DNA from: an uncultured Ruminococcus sp.
Lineage (GTDB): Bacteria; Bacillota; Clostridia; Oscillospirales; Ruminococcaceae
NCBI GenBank assembly: GCA_947627275.1
Contig: CANQVK010000001.1
Span: 62,001 to 126,000, forward strand
Length of the DNA: 64,000 nucleotides
Direction: 5' to 3'
In this document: in pieces, positions 1 to 9,459 of the stretch
How positions within the stretch are numbered: position 1 is the first letter of the stretch
Layout: each line of letters opens with the position of its first letter
The notes under the pieces: generated by a model
What the model saw: the letters and a program-made list of their open reading frames with translations, nothing else
Told to the model about the DNA's origin: nothing
Databases searched by the model: none
Translations under genes and position numbers: made by a program

Positions 1-1219
1 CGCAAAATTTACCGAAGAAATGATACATACTCATACTATACTTGTGCCGGATATGCTACCGATACATTTCAAGCTTCTTATCGCTATCTTTGAAAGCAAG
101 GGCTATCATATGGAGCTGCTTCAGAACGACTCGAGAGCCGTTGTTGACGAGGGACTGAAAAATGTCCACAACGATGCCTGTTACCCTGCTCTGCTCGTTA
201 TCGGACAGTTCATGGACGCTCTCAAAAGCGGCAGATACGACCCCGATAAAACAGCTTTGCTTATTACTCAGACAGGCGGCGGCTGCCGCGCGTCCAACTA
301 TATACATCTGCTCAGAAAGGCGGTAAACAGGAATTTTCCGCAGGTTCCCGTAGTTTCTCTCAATTTCAGCGGACTTGAAAAGGACAGCGGCTTCAAAATA
401 ACTGCTTCAATGTTTTTCAAGATGATGTATGCGGTCCTTTACGGCGATCTGCTCATGACATGCTATAACAAGTGCCGTGCATACGAGGTCAGAAAGGGCG
501 AGTCCAAAGCCGTCCTCGATAAGTGGCAGGACGCCCTCGGGGAGATATTCCGTACGGGCAGCGGCAGATATACTCACACAAAGCAGCTTTACACGGAAAT
601 ACTGAACGACTTCGGCGCAATAAAGCTTTCAGATGAAAAAAAGATCAAGGTTGGCATAGTCGGTGAAATTTATGTAAAATATTCGCCTCTTGCGAACAAT
701 CACCTTGAGGATTTCCTGATCTCCGAGGGCTGCGAGCCTGTTGTGCCGTCGCTTCTTGAATTTGTAATGTACTGTGCGGCAGGAACTTTCAATGACGCAA
801 AGCTGTATGACAGCAAAACGCTCAGCTCCGCCGTGTTTAAACTCGGCTACAAGCTCATTTATTCCAAGCAGAAAGAGCTTATCAAGGTCATGAAGAAGAA
901 CGGCAAATTCGAGCCGCTCCATGATTTCGAGCATCTCCGCAGGCTGGCTGACAAGTACATAAATCAGGGCGTCGTTATGGGCGAGGGCTGGCTTATCCCT
1001 GCTGAAATGGCAGCGCTGGCGCAGTCGGACGTGGAAAATATAATATGCGCTCAGCCGTTCGGATGTCTGCCTAACCATATCGTGGCTAAGGGAATGTCAC
1101 GCGCTATAAAGGACGATAATCCCAACGCAAACATTGTCGCTATCGACTACGACCCCGGAGCGACACGGGTCAATCAGGAAAACCGCATCAAGCTTATGCT
1201 TGTAAATGCAAAGCGTTAG
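1..1219 (+). CDS. 2-hydroxyacyl-CoA dehydratase/activase-related protein, C-terminal part (5' end outside window)
   Basis: ORF 20..1219, but the frame stays open to the window start (AKFTEEM-IHTHTILVPDMLPIHFKLL), so the ATG at 20 is probably internal; resembles the DUF2229/acyl-CoA dehydratase activase-related family. Confidence 0.7.
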   Translation, partial: AKFTEEMIHTHTILVPDMLPIHFKLLIAIFESKGYHMELLQNDSRAVVDEGLKNVHNDACYPALLVIGQFMDALKSGRYDPDKTALLITQTGGGCRASNYIHLLRKAVNRNFPQVPVVSLNFSGLEKDSGFKITASMFFKMMYAVLYGDLLMTCYNKCRAYEVRKGESKAVLDKWQDALGEIFRTGSGRYTHTKQLYTEILNDFGAIKLSDEKKIKVGIVGEIYVKYSPLANNHLEDFLISEGCEPVVPSLLEFVMYCAAGTFNDAKLYDSKTLSSAVFKLGYKLIYSKQKELIKVMKKNGKFEPLHDFEHLRRLADKYINQGVVMGEGWLIPAEMAALAQSDVENIICAQPFGCLPNHIVAKGMSRAIKDDNPNANIVAIDYDPGATRVNQENRIKLMLVNAKR

Positions 1220-1230
1220 GAAATCTGATC

Positions 1231-2088
1231 ATGATAAAAGACAGAAACGGCAGGGTGATTCCCGAAAATTCAAGTCAAAGCAGGGTTCTGAGCGTTCTTT
1301 ACGGGACAGTTTTCGGACGGCTTCTGCTGAAAGTCCTCACTCTGCCAATAATATCAAAGCTTTCAGGGAGATTTATGGATTCTCCGCTTTCGATACCGCT
1401 TATAAAGCCGTTTATACGCCGTAACCGCATTGATATGCGGCAGTATCGTGAAAAGAACTACCGAAGCTTCAATGAATTTTTCACACGAAAGATCAGACCC
1501 TCGGCGCGTCCTATCCCGAGCGGAGCGAATGAGCTGATAAGTCCCTGCGATTCAAAGCTAACGGTTTATCCCGTTTCGGAAAAAAGTCTGTTTGAGATAA
1601 AGGGTTCGATGTACAGCGTTGCCGACTTGCTGGAAAATTCGGCTATGGCACAGCGTTACTGCGGCGGACTGTGCATGATCTTCCGTCTTTGCGTGGACGA
1701 TTATCACCGATATTGCTTTATAGACAACGGCGTGAAGTCCGAAAGCGTCTTTATAAAGGGCGAACTGCATACCGTAAATCCGATAGCGCTCGGGCGTTAT
1801 AACATATACAAGCGAAACAGCCGTGAATATACCGTACTTCACACCGAGAATTTCGGGGAAGTTGTTCACGTTGAAGTCGGGGCGATGCTCGTTGGAAAAA
1901 TATGCAACAGGAAGCTGCGCTGTTTCCGCAAGGGCGAGGAAAAGGGAATGTTCAGATACGGCGGTTCGACCGTAGTATTGCTTTTGGAGAAAGACAGGGT
2001 CACGATAGACGATGATATTCTCGAAAATTCCAAAAACGGAATCGAGACAGTCGTAAAATACGGCGAAAAAATAGGAAATATAAAATAA
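1231..2088 (+). CDS. psd: phosphatidylserine decarboxylase
   Basis: NEFFTRKIRPSARPI, HVEVGAMLVGKI and a GGST motif (FRYGGSTVVLLLEKD) typical of the pyruvoyl cleavage site. Confidence 0.88.
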   Translation: MIKDRNGRVIPENSSQSRVLSVLYGTVFGRLLLKVLTLPIISKLSGRFMDSPLSIPLIKPFIRRNRIDMRQYREKNYRSFNEFFTRKIRPSARPIPSGANELISPCDSKLTVYPVSEKSLFEIKGSMYSVADLLENSAMAQRYCGGLCMIFRLCVDDYHRYCFIDNGVKSESVFIKGELHTVNPIALGRYNIYKRNSREYTVLHTENFGEVVHVEVGAMLVGKICNRKLRCFRKGEEKGMFRYGGSTVVLLLEKDRVTIDDDILENSKNGIETVVKYGEKIGNIK

Positions 2089-2091
2089 AAA

Positions 2092-2125
2092 TATCCCACC
2101 AAAACTATATGGTGGGATAAAATTT
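2092..2125. terminator. bidirectional intrinsic terminator between psd (+) and murA (-)
   Basis: TATCCCACCA-aaactata-TGGTGGGATA perfect stem, A/T runs on both sides. Confidence 0.75.
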
Positions 2126-2145
2126 TATCATAGGGACAACGGTCC

Positions 2146-3450
2146 TTAAACAGCAGCCTTTCCGTGTTCGGAGTTTTTCTCCGATTTAGTGTCGGGAATG
2201 CTGACCTTTTCTATATCTGCGCCGAGCTGACGGAGCTTGCCCTCCATGCAGTCGTAACCTCGTTCGATATGAAAAATATCCTCTATTTCGGTAACTCCCG
2301 ACGCCGCAAGACCTGCGATTATAAGAGCCGCGCCCGCTCTGAGGTCGCACGCCTTTACGGGAGCGCCCATAAGCTTGCCCGTACCTTCGATAAGGGCGAC
2401 TTTACCGTTTACCGTAATATCTGCGCCCATACGTCTGAGTTCGTCCACATAGCCGAAACGCTGTTCCCAAATATTCTCCGTAATAATGCTTGTCCCCTCT
2501 GCTAAAGTAAGCAAGGTTGCTATCTGAGACTGCATATCTGTCGGGAAACCGGGATGCGGCGCGGTTTTTATGTTCGCCTTGACAAGCGGTCCGTCTACCC
2601 ATACACGTATGCTGTCATCGAACTGCTCTATATTTACACCTATCTTTTCCATTTTCTTTGTAATGGATTCAAGGTGCTTCGGGATAACGTTCTTTATAAG
2701 CACGTCGCCCTTTGTAGCGGCGACCGCTGCCATAAATGTACCTGCTTCTATCTGGTCGGGTATGACCGAATAGACAGCGCCGTGAAGCTTCTGAACGCCT
2801 CGTATCTTGATAACGTCCGTACCTGCGCCCATGATATTTGCGCCCATAGTATTGAGAAAGTTCGCCAGATCAACAATATGAGGTTCTTTGGCGGCATTTT
2901 CAATCACCGTAAGTCCTTCAGCCTTGACAGCGGCAAGCATTGCGTTCATTGTTGCGCCTACCGTTACCACGTCAAAGAATATCTGATTTCCCCGAAGCTT
3001 CGCAGCTTTCAGGTCAATCATGCCCTGACTGAGGTTGTACTCTGCTCCGAGAGCCGCAAACGCTTTCAAATGCTGGTCGATAGGTCTTGCTCCGAGAGGA
3101 CAGCCGCCCGGCATGGAAACTCTCGCCTTGTTGAAGCGTCCGAGAAGTGCGCCGAGAAAATAATACGAAGCGCGCATTTTTCTTGCCGTTTCATATGGTA
3201 CTACAAAATTCCGTATAGAAGTGGGGTCGATCTTATAAGTGTCTTTCCCGAGCGGTACGACGCCAACGCCCATTTCCTTTAAAATACGCAGACATATGTT
3301 TACATCGCTTATAGACGGTACGTTTTCAATAATACATGGTTCGTCCGACAGTATGACTGCGGGAAGTATCGCAACAGCGGCGTTTTTCGCTCCGCTGATC
3401 GTTACCTCGCCCGTAAGGCGGCGACCGCCCTTTATCACAAACTTATCCAA
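2146..3450 (-). CDS. murA: UDP-N-acetylglucosamine 1-carboxyvinyltransferase
   Basis: MDKFVIKGGRRLTGEVTISGAKNAAVAILPA; full-length MurA signature. Confidence 0.95.
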   Translation of the reverse strand: MDKFVIKGGRRLTGEVTISGAKNAAVAILPAVILSDEPCIIENVPSISDVNICLRILKEMGVGVVPLGKDTYKIDPTSIRNFVVPYETARKMRASYYFLGALLGRFNKARVSMPGGCPLGARPIDQHLKAFAALGAEYNLSQGMIDLKAAKLRGNQIFFDVVTVGATMNAMLAAVKAEGLTVIENAAKEPHIVDLANFLNTMGANIMGAGTDVIKIRGVQKLHGAVYSVIPDQIEAGTFMAAVAATKGDVLIKNVIPKHLESITKKMEKIGVNIEQFDDSIRVWVDGPLVKANIKTAPHPGFPTDMQSQIATLLTLAEGTSIITENIWEQRFGYVDELRRMGADITVNGKVALIEGTGKLMGAPVKACDLRAGAALIIAGLAASGVTEIEDIFHIERGYDCMEGKLRQLGADIEKVSIPDTKSEKNSEHGKAAV

Positions 3451-3560
3451 CTAAATTCTCTCCTTAATTTTGCTGCAATGAAGCTGCCCAATATCAGTTT
3501 CCGAGGAGGTCTTATCAATGATATTGGAGCAGTTATCACCGCAATTTATATGAAGCAGTA

Positions 3561-5117
3561 TTATTCAGCCGCAGTTGCAGTCTCTGCTTCTCCACCCTCT
3601 GAGGAGACTTCTTCTGTTTCTGTATTATCCTCGGAAGGCTCTGTTTCTGTTTCATCGGAATCGTCTGAGCTGTCTTTTTTATCGTAGTCGGAAATATACC
3701 ATTTCAAGTCGCCGCCGTCGTATTTCTCTATCTTTACGGAGTTGATGATAACGTCGTCAAGCGGCTTGCTGTTAGTGTCCGTATCGACGTTTTGTATATC
3801 GAATACTATATCGAGACCGTCAATTACCTGACCGAAAACGGTATATCCGCCGTCAAGGTGGGGAGCGCCGCCTACAGTACTGTAGATCTCCTTTGCCGCG
3901 TCTCTTACCGAATATCCGCTCGCTTCAAGGCTTTCATAGGCTGCGTCATCGAAAACCTCGCCCGTTACGATATAGAACTGACTGCCGTTTGTGTCTGTCG
4001 AGCCTGAGTTAGCGTACGCTACTGCACCGGCTGCATGAATAAGGTTATAATACGTACCGCCGTCAAATTCTTCGCCCCATGCGGATTCTCCGCCCGTGCC
4101 GTTGCCTGCCGGATCGCCGCCCTGAATCATGAAATCGCTGATAATGCGGTGGAAGGTCAGACCGTCATAATAGCCGCTTTTGGCAAGCTCGGTGAAGTTT
4201 TCAACGCCCTTTGGCGCATATTCGGGGAAAAGGCGGAACTTTACAACGCCGTAGTCCTTTATATCCATAACGACTATATCGTCGCCCTCCTCGGGAGCTG
4301 TAAAGTTTACGGGAACAGCGTCCGCAGGGTCGTCATAGTCGTAATCGCTTATATACCACTTTATTTCCTCGCCGTTATACTTAGATACCTTTACGGATTC
4401 GATAATAACGTCCTCAAGAAATGGCTTGTCGTTAGCGTCTGTAGCGGCATACTGAACTCTGTACACAACGTCAAGACCGTCTATTACCTGTCCGAAAACG
4501 GTGTAGCTGCCGTCAAGGAACGGAGTTCCGCCCACCTGCTTATACATAGCTTTCTGGTTGTCGGAAAAACTGTAGCCTTTGCTTTCATAGAGCGTGAAAA
4601 TATCGTCGGTTATATTCTGCATACCTGTTACAACGTAGAACTGACTGCCGTTTGTAGCGGTCGAACCTGAGTTAGCGTAGGCTAAAGCTCCCGGAACGTG
4701 AATAAGGTGCGGATCTGTGCCGCCGTCAAATTGACCGCCCCATGTGGATGCGCCGCCTGAGCCGTTGCCGTTCGGATCGCCGCCCTGAATCATAAAATCC
4801 TTGATAATGCGGTGAAAAGTAAGACCGTCATAGTAGCCGCTTTCCGCAAGCTTTATGAAGTTATCAACGCCCATTTCCGCATATTCCGGGAAAAGACGGA
4901 ATTTTACAGTACCGTAGTCCTTAATGGTCATTTCGATTATCGTATCGCCGTTCTGAGGAGCGGTATAGTTTGCGATCTCAACGTTTTCCGCAGTAGCAGC
5001 CACGGAAGGATCCGAGCCGGAGCTGCCCGACGATGGATCGATCTCCTTGCCGCATGCGGTAAGCGCAGAAGCCGCTGTGATTCCGCACAAGACCAGCGCC
5101 AATATTTTTTTGTTCAT
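3561..5117 (-). CDS. lipoprotein with two tandem cyclophilin-type peptidyl-prolyl isomerase domains
   Basis: Start trimmed to MNKKILALVLCGITAASALTACGKE (lipobox LTAC, RBS AGAGGTAATC); two copies of YYDGLTFHRII.DFMIQGGDP.GNG. Confidence 0.9.
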   Translation of the reverse strand: MNKKILALVLCGITAASALTACGKEIDPSSGSSGSDPSVAATAENVEIANYTAPQNGDTIIEMTIKDYGTVKFRLFPEYAEMGVDNFIKLAESGYYDGLTFHRIIKDFMIQGGDPNGNGSGGASTWGGQFDGGTDPHLIHVPGALAYANSGSTATNGSQFYVVTGMQNITDDIFTLYESKGYSFSDNQKAMYKQVGGTPFLDGSYTVFGQVIDGLDVVYRVQYAATDANDKPFLEDVIIESVKVSKYNGEEIKWYISDYDYDDPADAVPVNFTAPEEGDDIVVMDIKDYGVVKFRLFPEYAPKGVENFTELAKSGYYDGLTFHRIISDFMIQGGDPAGNGTGGESAWGEEFDGGTYYNLIHAAGAVAYANSGSTDTNGSQFYIVTGEVFDDAAYESLEASGYSVRDAAKEIYSTVGGAPHLDGGYTVFGQVIDGLDIVFDIQNVDTDTNSKPLDDVIINSVKIEKYDGGDLKWYISDYDKKDSSDDSDETETEPSEDNTETEEVSSEGGEAETATAAE

Positions 5118-5337
5118 AATGATTACCTCTCTATTAATACAGGTTCCCAATTGCTATTCATATTTTCCAACCACTGTCTTAACTTTAACCGGATACAAAG
5201 TCCCTCGATCAAGCTGCGGATAGTGATCGTTCAACAATTAATTATACATCATTATCGGCTGTTTGTAAATAGTTTTTGCGAATTTTTGGTAAATATAGAT
5301 GATACTGCAATGCCAAATGATGTAAAAAAGGTTAATT

Positions 5338-6123
5338 TTACTCTGTATATTCGGAAATAACAACGGAATTGATCATAATATCTTCTTTGGGAATTTTATA
5401 AACGCCGTTTGTATCCGTTTCAAGGTCAGCCAAAGCTTCAACTACGTCGAGTCCCTCGTAGGTCTGACCGATAACCGTAAGCTGCTGAGAAAAATTAGGT
5501 ATACCGCCATGGTCGATGAAAGCCTGTCCGAGCTTCTCATTGTCCGAGACTTCGAGAAGCTGTTTTTTAGTTTCCTCGTCAAATTCGATAGTGTTCAGTA
5601 TCGCAAAACGGCTGCCGTTGAAATACGTTCCGCCTCCGAACGCCTTTTCTTTAAAGGTACGGTCGATAGTGGTGTTCAGGCTGCAAACAGCTCCTTTAAA
5701 CGGCCAAAGATCCTGATGAAGCTCACGTTTCACAAGCTCGCGCGCCATATCGTAGCCTTCGGGCATCTCGCCGTTTTTGAGCTTACTGCCGGCAGCCGAA
5801 TATGCTCCGCTGTCGGAATTGAATACGTAAGTCCCGTCATAGTAGCCGCTTTCCGCAAGTTCAACAAAATTTTTCACGGCGTTCGGAGACTGTTCGGGGT
5901 ACAGTACAAAGCGAAACTCTCCGAGAGTAGTATCGACAATGGCGATAGGGTCGCCCGGTTCCGGCGGTTCGAGCTGTATAAGATTCATGGTTTCGGGGTC
6001 AATGGTAATGTAGGTATTGTTTTTGTTCTGTTTGCTTTGAATAAAAAGCAGCAGAACAGTAAGTCCACCCATTATAACAGTAAGCGCAAGTATCAGCTTG
6101 CCTAAGCCTTTGTTTTTTTTCAT
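5338..6123 (-). CDS. membrane-anchored cyclophilin-type PPIase-like protein
   Basis: N-terminal TM segment; IAIVDTTLGEFRFVLYPEQSPNAVKNFVELAESGYYDGTYVFNSD. Confidence 0.75.
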   Translation of the reverse strand: MKKNKGLGKLILALTVIMGGLTVLLLFIQSKQNKNNTYITIDPETMNLIQLEPPEPGDPIAIVDTTLGEFRFVLYPEQSPNAVKNFVELAESGYYDGTYVFNSDSGAYSAAGSKLKNGEMPEGYDMARELVKRELHQDLWPFKGAVCSLNTTIDRTFKEKAFGGGTYFNGSRFAILNTIEFDEETKKQLLEVSDNEKLGQAFIDHGGIPNFSQQLTVIGQTYEGLDVVEALADLETDTNGVYKIPKEDIMINSVVISEYTE

Positions 6124-6204
6124 TTGCTTATCTCCGAATTTTTAATATCAATCAGGTATATTATAACACTAAATTCGCATAATTGTCAAGAAAAATTTAA
6201 CTTT

Positions 6205-6267
6205 AAGGCAACATAAAAATAAGCGAGTCCTACGATCGGTTACGTGAACCGTCCGCAAGACTCGCCG
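6205..6267 (-). terminator. intrinsic terminator downstream of tRNA-Ala
   Basis: GCGAGTC...GACTCGC long imperfect hairpin immediately 3' of the tRNA on the minus strand, followed by TTATTTTTA. Confidence 0.65.
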
Positions 6268-6268
6268 C

Positions 6269-6344
6269 TGGTGGACTTGAAGGGGATCGAACCCTCGACC
6301 TCTGCGATGCGAACGCAGCACTCTCCCAGCTGAGCTACAAGCCC
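6269..6344 (-). tRNA. tRNA-Ala(CGC)
   Basis: Reverse complement GGGCTTGTAGCTCAGCTGGGAGAGTGCTGCGTTCGCATCGCAGAGGTCGAGGGTTCGATCCCCTTCAAGTCCACCA; 76 nt, cloverleaf, anticodon CGC, encoded CCA. Confidence 0.95.
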
Positions 6345-6554
6345 TTTTATCAGATAAAGAGGATAATTTTTTCCCTAAGTTATATTATATCAAATTGCAG
6401 TTGAAATGTCAAGCACAATTTTAAAATTATGCAAATATCACAAATAACAACATCGTTATTTGTGGATGTGTTCCAAAAGTGGAAACAGACTGCTATAAAA
6501 ATTACTAAATATCAGTGGTTTTCCAATCAATGTCAACAACTTAAGAGGGCTTTA

Positions 6555-6708
6555 GTAGGGACACGGCGTGCCGTGTCCGCACTAATTGAACGCCCGCTCT
6601 TGCAGGAAGTTGCCTTATTAAGGACAAGGCGTGCCGTGTCCGCACTAATTGAACGCCCGCTCTTGCAGGAAGTTGCCTTATCAAGGACACGGCACGCCGT
6701 GTCCCTAC
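6555..6708. repeat. inverted-ended palindromic repeat element with internal 63-bp tandem units
   Basis: GTAGGGACACGGCGTGCCGTGTCC ... GGACACGGCACGCCGTGTCCCTAC; palindromes begin at 6559, 6622 and 6685 (63-bp period). Confidence 0.85.
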
Positions 6709-6763
6709 AAAAAATAAATATCGTTAAGTTGTGGATAGTGTTTTGGAAACTGGAAAATGCACC

Positions 6764-6792
6764 CCGTGAACTGCTCACAAGGTGCATTTTTT
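6764..6792. terminator. intrinsic terminator-like hairpin 3' of the dockerin-repeat gene
   Basis: AATGCACC ... GGTGCATT with flanking T run. Confidence 0.55.
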
Positions 6793-6794
6793 GA

Positions 6795-7493
6795 TTATTT
6801 GGAAGTAGACGATTCAGCGTAAGCTTTTAGTATCAGCGAAGCATCGACCGCATCGACAACAGAATCGCCGTTCATATCGGCAATGTCGATCATATCTATA
6901 CGTATCGCCTCGGTAATTTCGCTGCTTACTTGACTACTGGAATAATATTCCAATACATAAGAAGCGTCGGAGGCGTCAACAGAGCCGTCAAAATCCACGT
7001 CGCCAAGCTCGAAACCTTGTCGGTAAGCTATGCCAAATTCATTTGCATCGTCAGTGTTAATAACTCCGTCACCGTTTATATCGCCGTATTTCTTAACGTT
7101 TTCGAGCATATCGTTGTTAAGGGTAATGTAATAATCCAGCATTCCGTCCCTTTCAACAAGATCATAATCCTTTAAAAAACTGTATCTACAGTCTTTGGAG
7201 TACGAAAAAAAGGTGGATTTTCCCTCCCAGTCGGTAGGTATATCATCTGTCATTATCATAGCGTAATAGTGCATAATAACATTTGCATCGATCAGATCAA
7301 ACTTACCGTTCCCATCGAAATCAGCAAAATACCTGCCGTCTTTGATTCCGTCCGAAAGCTCCTGATAATATTCGTCATTAGTGTCGAAATCAGCCCTGTT
7401 CGGATATTTTTCGTACTCCACAGCAAATGTTGAAAAAGGCACGGCTGATGCCGCAAGACATGCGGATGCGAGAAATGTAAGCAGTTTTTTCAT
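6795..7493 (-). CDS. secreted protein consisting of four dockerin type I-like (EF-hand) repeats
   Basis: Signal peptide MKKLLTFLASACLAASAVPFSTFA; repeats ADFDGNGKFDLIDANVIMHYY, GDINGDGVINTDDANEFGIAY, GDVDFDGSVDASDASYVLEYY, ADMNGDSVVDAVDASLILKAY. Confidence 0.8.
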   Translation of the reverse strand: MKKLLTFLASACLAASAVPFSTFAVEYEKYPNRADFDTNDEYYQELSDGIKDGRYFADFDGNGKFDLIDANVIMHYYAMIMTDDIPTDWEGKSTFFSYSKDCRYSFLKDYDLVERDGMLDYYITLNNDMLENVKKYGDINGDGVINTDDANEFGIAYRQGFELGDVDFDGSVDASDASYVLEYYSSSQVSSEITEAIRIDMIDIADMNGDSVVDAVDASLILKAYAESSTSK

Positions 7494-7674
7494 GACAGTA
7501 CTCCTTTTCTTTATTATTACAAATTATAATTAAATCGGAGATTTATCTCCTGATTGTATTATATCACATAACAGATGAAATGTCAAGAATTATTATTAAT
7601 ATTATACAAATACTACAATTATAAGTGTAATAAAATAGTTATACATGTGAAAACCGACATAATTCGACAAAAAA

Positions 7675-8628
7675 TTATATATAATTCAAAGTTTTAAGAA
7701 TAAACAGCCATGCTGTCAGAGTAAACGCCGAACTCAGGGTCGTAAGCATTACCGCAAAAGCCGTAATAGCGCCCTTATGACCGAAGTTTTTCGCCATTAC
7801 AAAGCAACTGCCCGTAGTTGCGCTTCCGAGCATTACGAGGATAGCTATGAGTTTTTCACCCCTGAATCCGATATGTATCGCTATCGGCAGGAAAACCGCA
7901 CAGAACAGTATAAGCTTCATAAAGCATATTCCCAGAGTGACCCTTACCTTGCTTTTGGCTTCGCTTGCCTTAAAGGATGCGCCGAGAGCTATCAGGGAAA
8001 GCGGAGTTGCCATATTTCCCAGATAAGACACGGATTTTGCAAGTATAACAGGCTGTGGAATACGCAGAAGCGACCACGCCATACCGACCGCTATACCTAA
8101 TATAATAGGATTTGTGACTATCCCCTTCAACGTATCAAGGATAAGCTTTTTTCTGCCGCCGCTTTTTTCTTTCGGGGACGTTGCAGACAGCGCAGTTACG
8201 GCAATTATGTTGTATAGCGGAACTGTTCCCGCTATCATAAGAGCCGCCATAGCAGCTTCACCGTAAATATTTTTTACGAATGCGATACCCAGTACCGCCG
8301 CCGAGCTTCTGTAGGAAGCCTGTATTATCTCTCCTCTTTCCGCTTTATCCTTATGAAGCAGGGAATACAAAACCGCCGCACATACGCTGAGAAGCGTTGC
8401 GCTTATGCAGAACAGGACAAATTTAGTATCCCATACGGCAAGAAAGTCCGCCGAAGATAAGTCCTCGAACAGCAGAGCCGGCAGAGTTGCAGTAAAGGTA
8501 AATTTGTTCAGCTTTGCCGTCGTATGATCGTCCAGCAATCCGATTTTTTTGCATATGTAGCCAAATACCATCATCAAAAAAACGGGTACGGTGGCATTCA
8601 GACTGAATTTAAGGTTTTCAGCAAACAC
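7675..8628 (-). CDS. AEC (auxin efflux carrier) family transporter
   Basis: LKFSLNATVPVFLMMVFGYICKKIGLLDDHTTAKLNKFTFTATLPALLFEDL; likely GTG start at 8628 (ORF track extends to 8766, overlapping the upstream gene). Confidence 0.8.
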   Translation of the reverse strand: MFAENLKFSLNATVPVFLMMVFGYICKKIGLLDDHTTAKLNKFTFTATLPALLFEDLSSADFLAVWDTKFVLFCISATLLSVCAAVLYSLLHKDKAERGEIIQASYRSSAAVLGIAFVKNIYGEAAMAALMIAGTVPLYNIIAVTALSATSPKEKSGGRKKLILDTLKGIVTNPIILGIAVGMAWSLLRIPQPVILAKSVSYLGNMATPLSLIALGASFKASEAKSKVRVTLGICFMKLILFCAVFLPIAIHIGFRGEKLIAILVMLGSATTGSCFVMAKNFGHKGAITAFAVMLTTLSSAFTLTAWLFILKTLNYI

Positions 8629-8668
8629 AATATCACAGCTTTCATTAGTAACATTTTTTGATAAAACG

Positions 8669-9151
8669 CTATAATTCGTTTTCGCTGAGCAGAACCGAAT
8701 AATTATTATACAATTCGTGTACTGCCTCGGGAAACTTGTCCGCATAAGCGAATATTTTTTTCGCAAGTCCCTCTTTAAGAAAATCTCTCAGATCGTCATG
8801 GGACTGTCCGTAAACTGCGCTGCACAGAGAGGAAACCGCTATCACCCGACCTTCGCCGCTTTTCATTATGCGAAACGGCCATATACGGCAGTCAAAGGGT
8901 TTATCGTCGCCCAGCATACAGCCGTTTTCGGTGAGCGCGGGACAGGAAAACAGCTCGCCGTCGGTGATCTCTCCCGAATTAAGGACAAATCCGCCGCCTT
9001 TTTTCGCAAATTTCGCATCGGGAACAGCGGCTGCGACTTTTCCCATTGTTTCCGCCTCGAAAAGCGGAGTTTCCCATACGTCGTACCTGTCAAACACACA
9101 GCACAAACGGCACTCCGCACAAGACGCCTTACTTAGTATTTCTTTTAACAT
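8669..9151 (-). CDS. YkgJ-like putative zinc/iron-chelating cysteine cluster protein
   Basis: CAECRLCCVFDRYDVWETPLF ... GCMLGDDKPFDCRIWPFRIM; start trimmed to MLKEILSKA. Confidence 0.75.
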   Translation of the reverse strand: MLKEILSKASCAECRLCCVFDRYDVWETPLFEAETMGKVAAAVPDAKFAKKGGGFVLNSGEITDGELFSCPALTENGCMLGDDKPFDCRIWPFRIMKSGEGRVIAVSSLCSAVYGQSHDDLRDFLKEGLAKKIFAYADKFPEAVHELYNNYSVLLSENEL

Positions 9152-9259
9152 CAAAACACCGTCCTTGATTAATAATATCAAAACAGACTAATTATATCAA
9201 ATTATTTCCCGAATGTCAACAGTTGAAATTTACTCTGAAATGTGATATACTTGACTCTA

Positions 9260-9388
9260 CTGCAAAATATGCAAAAGACTTCGAGAAGAAATTCCGCCTG
9301 TCAAGGCGGACGACGAAAGCGTACTGTCGCACGGTGAGGAGGACAACGCAGACAGACGGAATTTTTTCCGCGCATATTGCAATTTTGA
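9260..9388. repeat. long imperfect inverted repeat (MITE-like or structured RNA)
   Basis: GCAAAATATGC...AAATTCCGCCTGTC ... GACAGACGGAATTT...GCATATTGCAATTTT; centre CGAAAGCGTACTGTCGCACGGTGAG resembles the centre of the element at 48726. Confidence 0.65.
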
Positions 9389-9459
9389 AGCTGATATGAT
9401 ATAATCATACTCAGGTTGATCGCAGAAGCGCAGATACAAAAATTTTGTGAGGTGCAGAG

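Noticed and set aside
2554-3282. Long antisense ORFs over murA and many other genes (e.g. 4035..4670, 14174..14968, 57454..58428, 59375..59935)
   Set aside because: Opposite strand of well-supported genes, no RBS or family resemblance; shadow ORFs from codon bias.
6429-6794. ORF with internal amino-acid repeats (GTRRAVSALIERPLLQEVAL) and its antisense partner 6533..6787
   Set aside because: Both are translations of the 63-bp tandem palindromic repeat; the 63-bp unit is a codon multiple so frames stay open. No RBS or plausible protein features.
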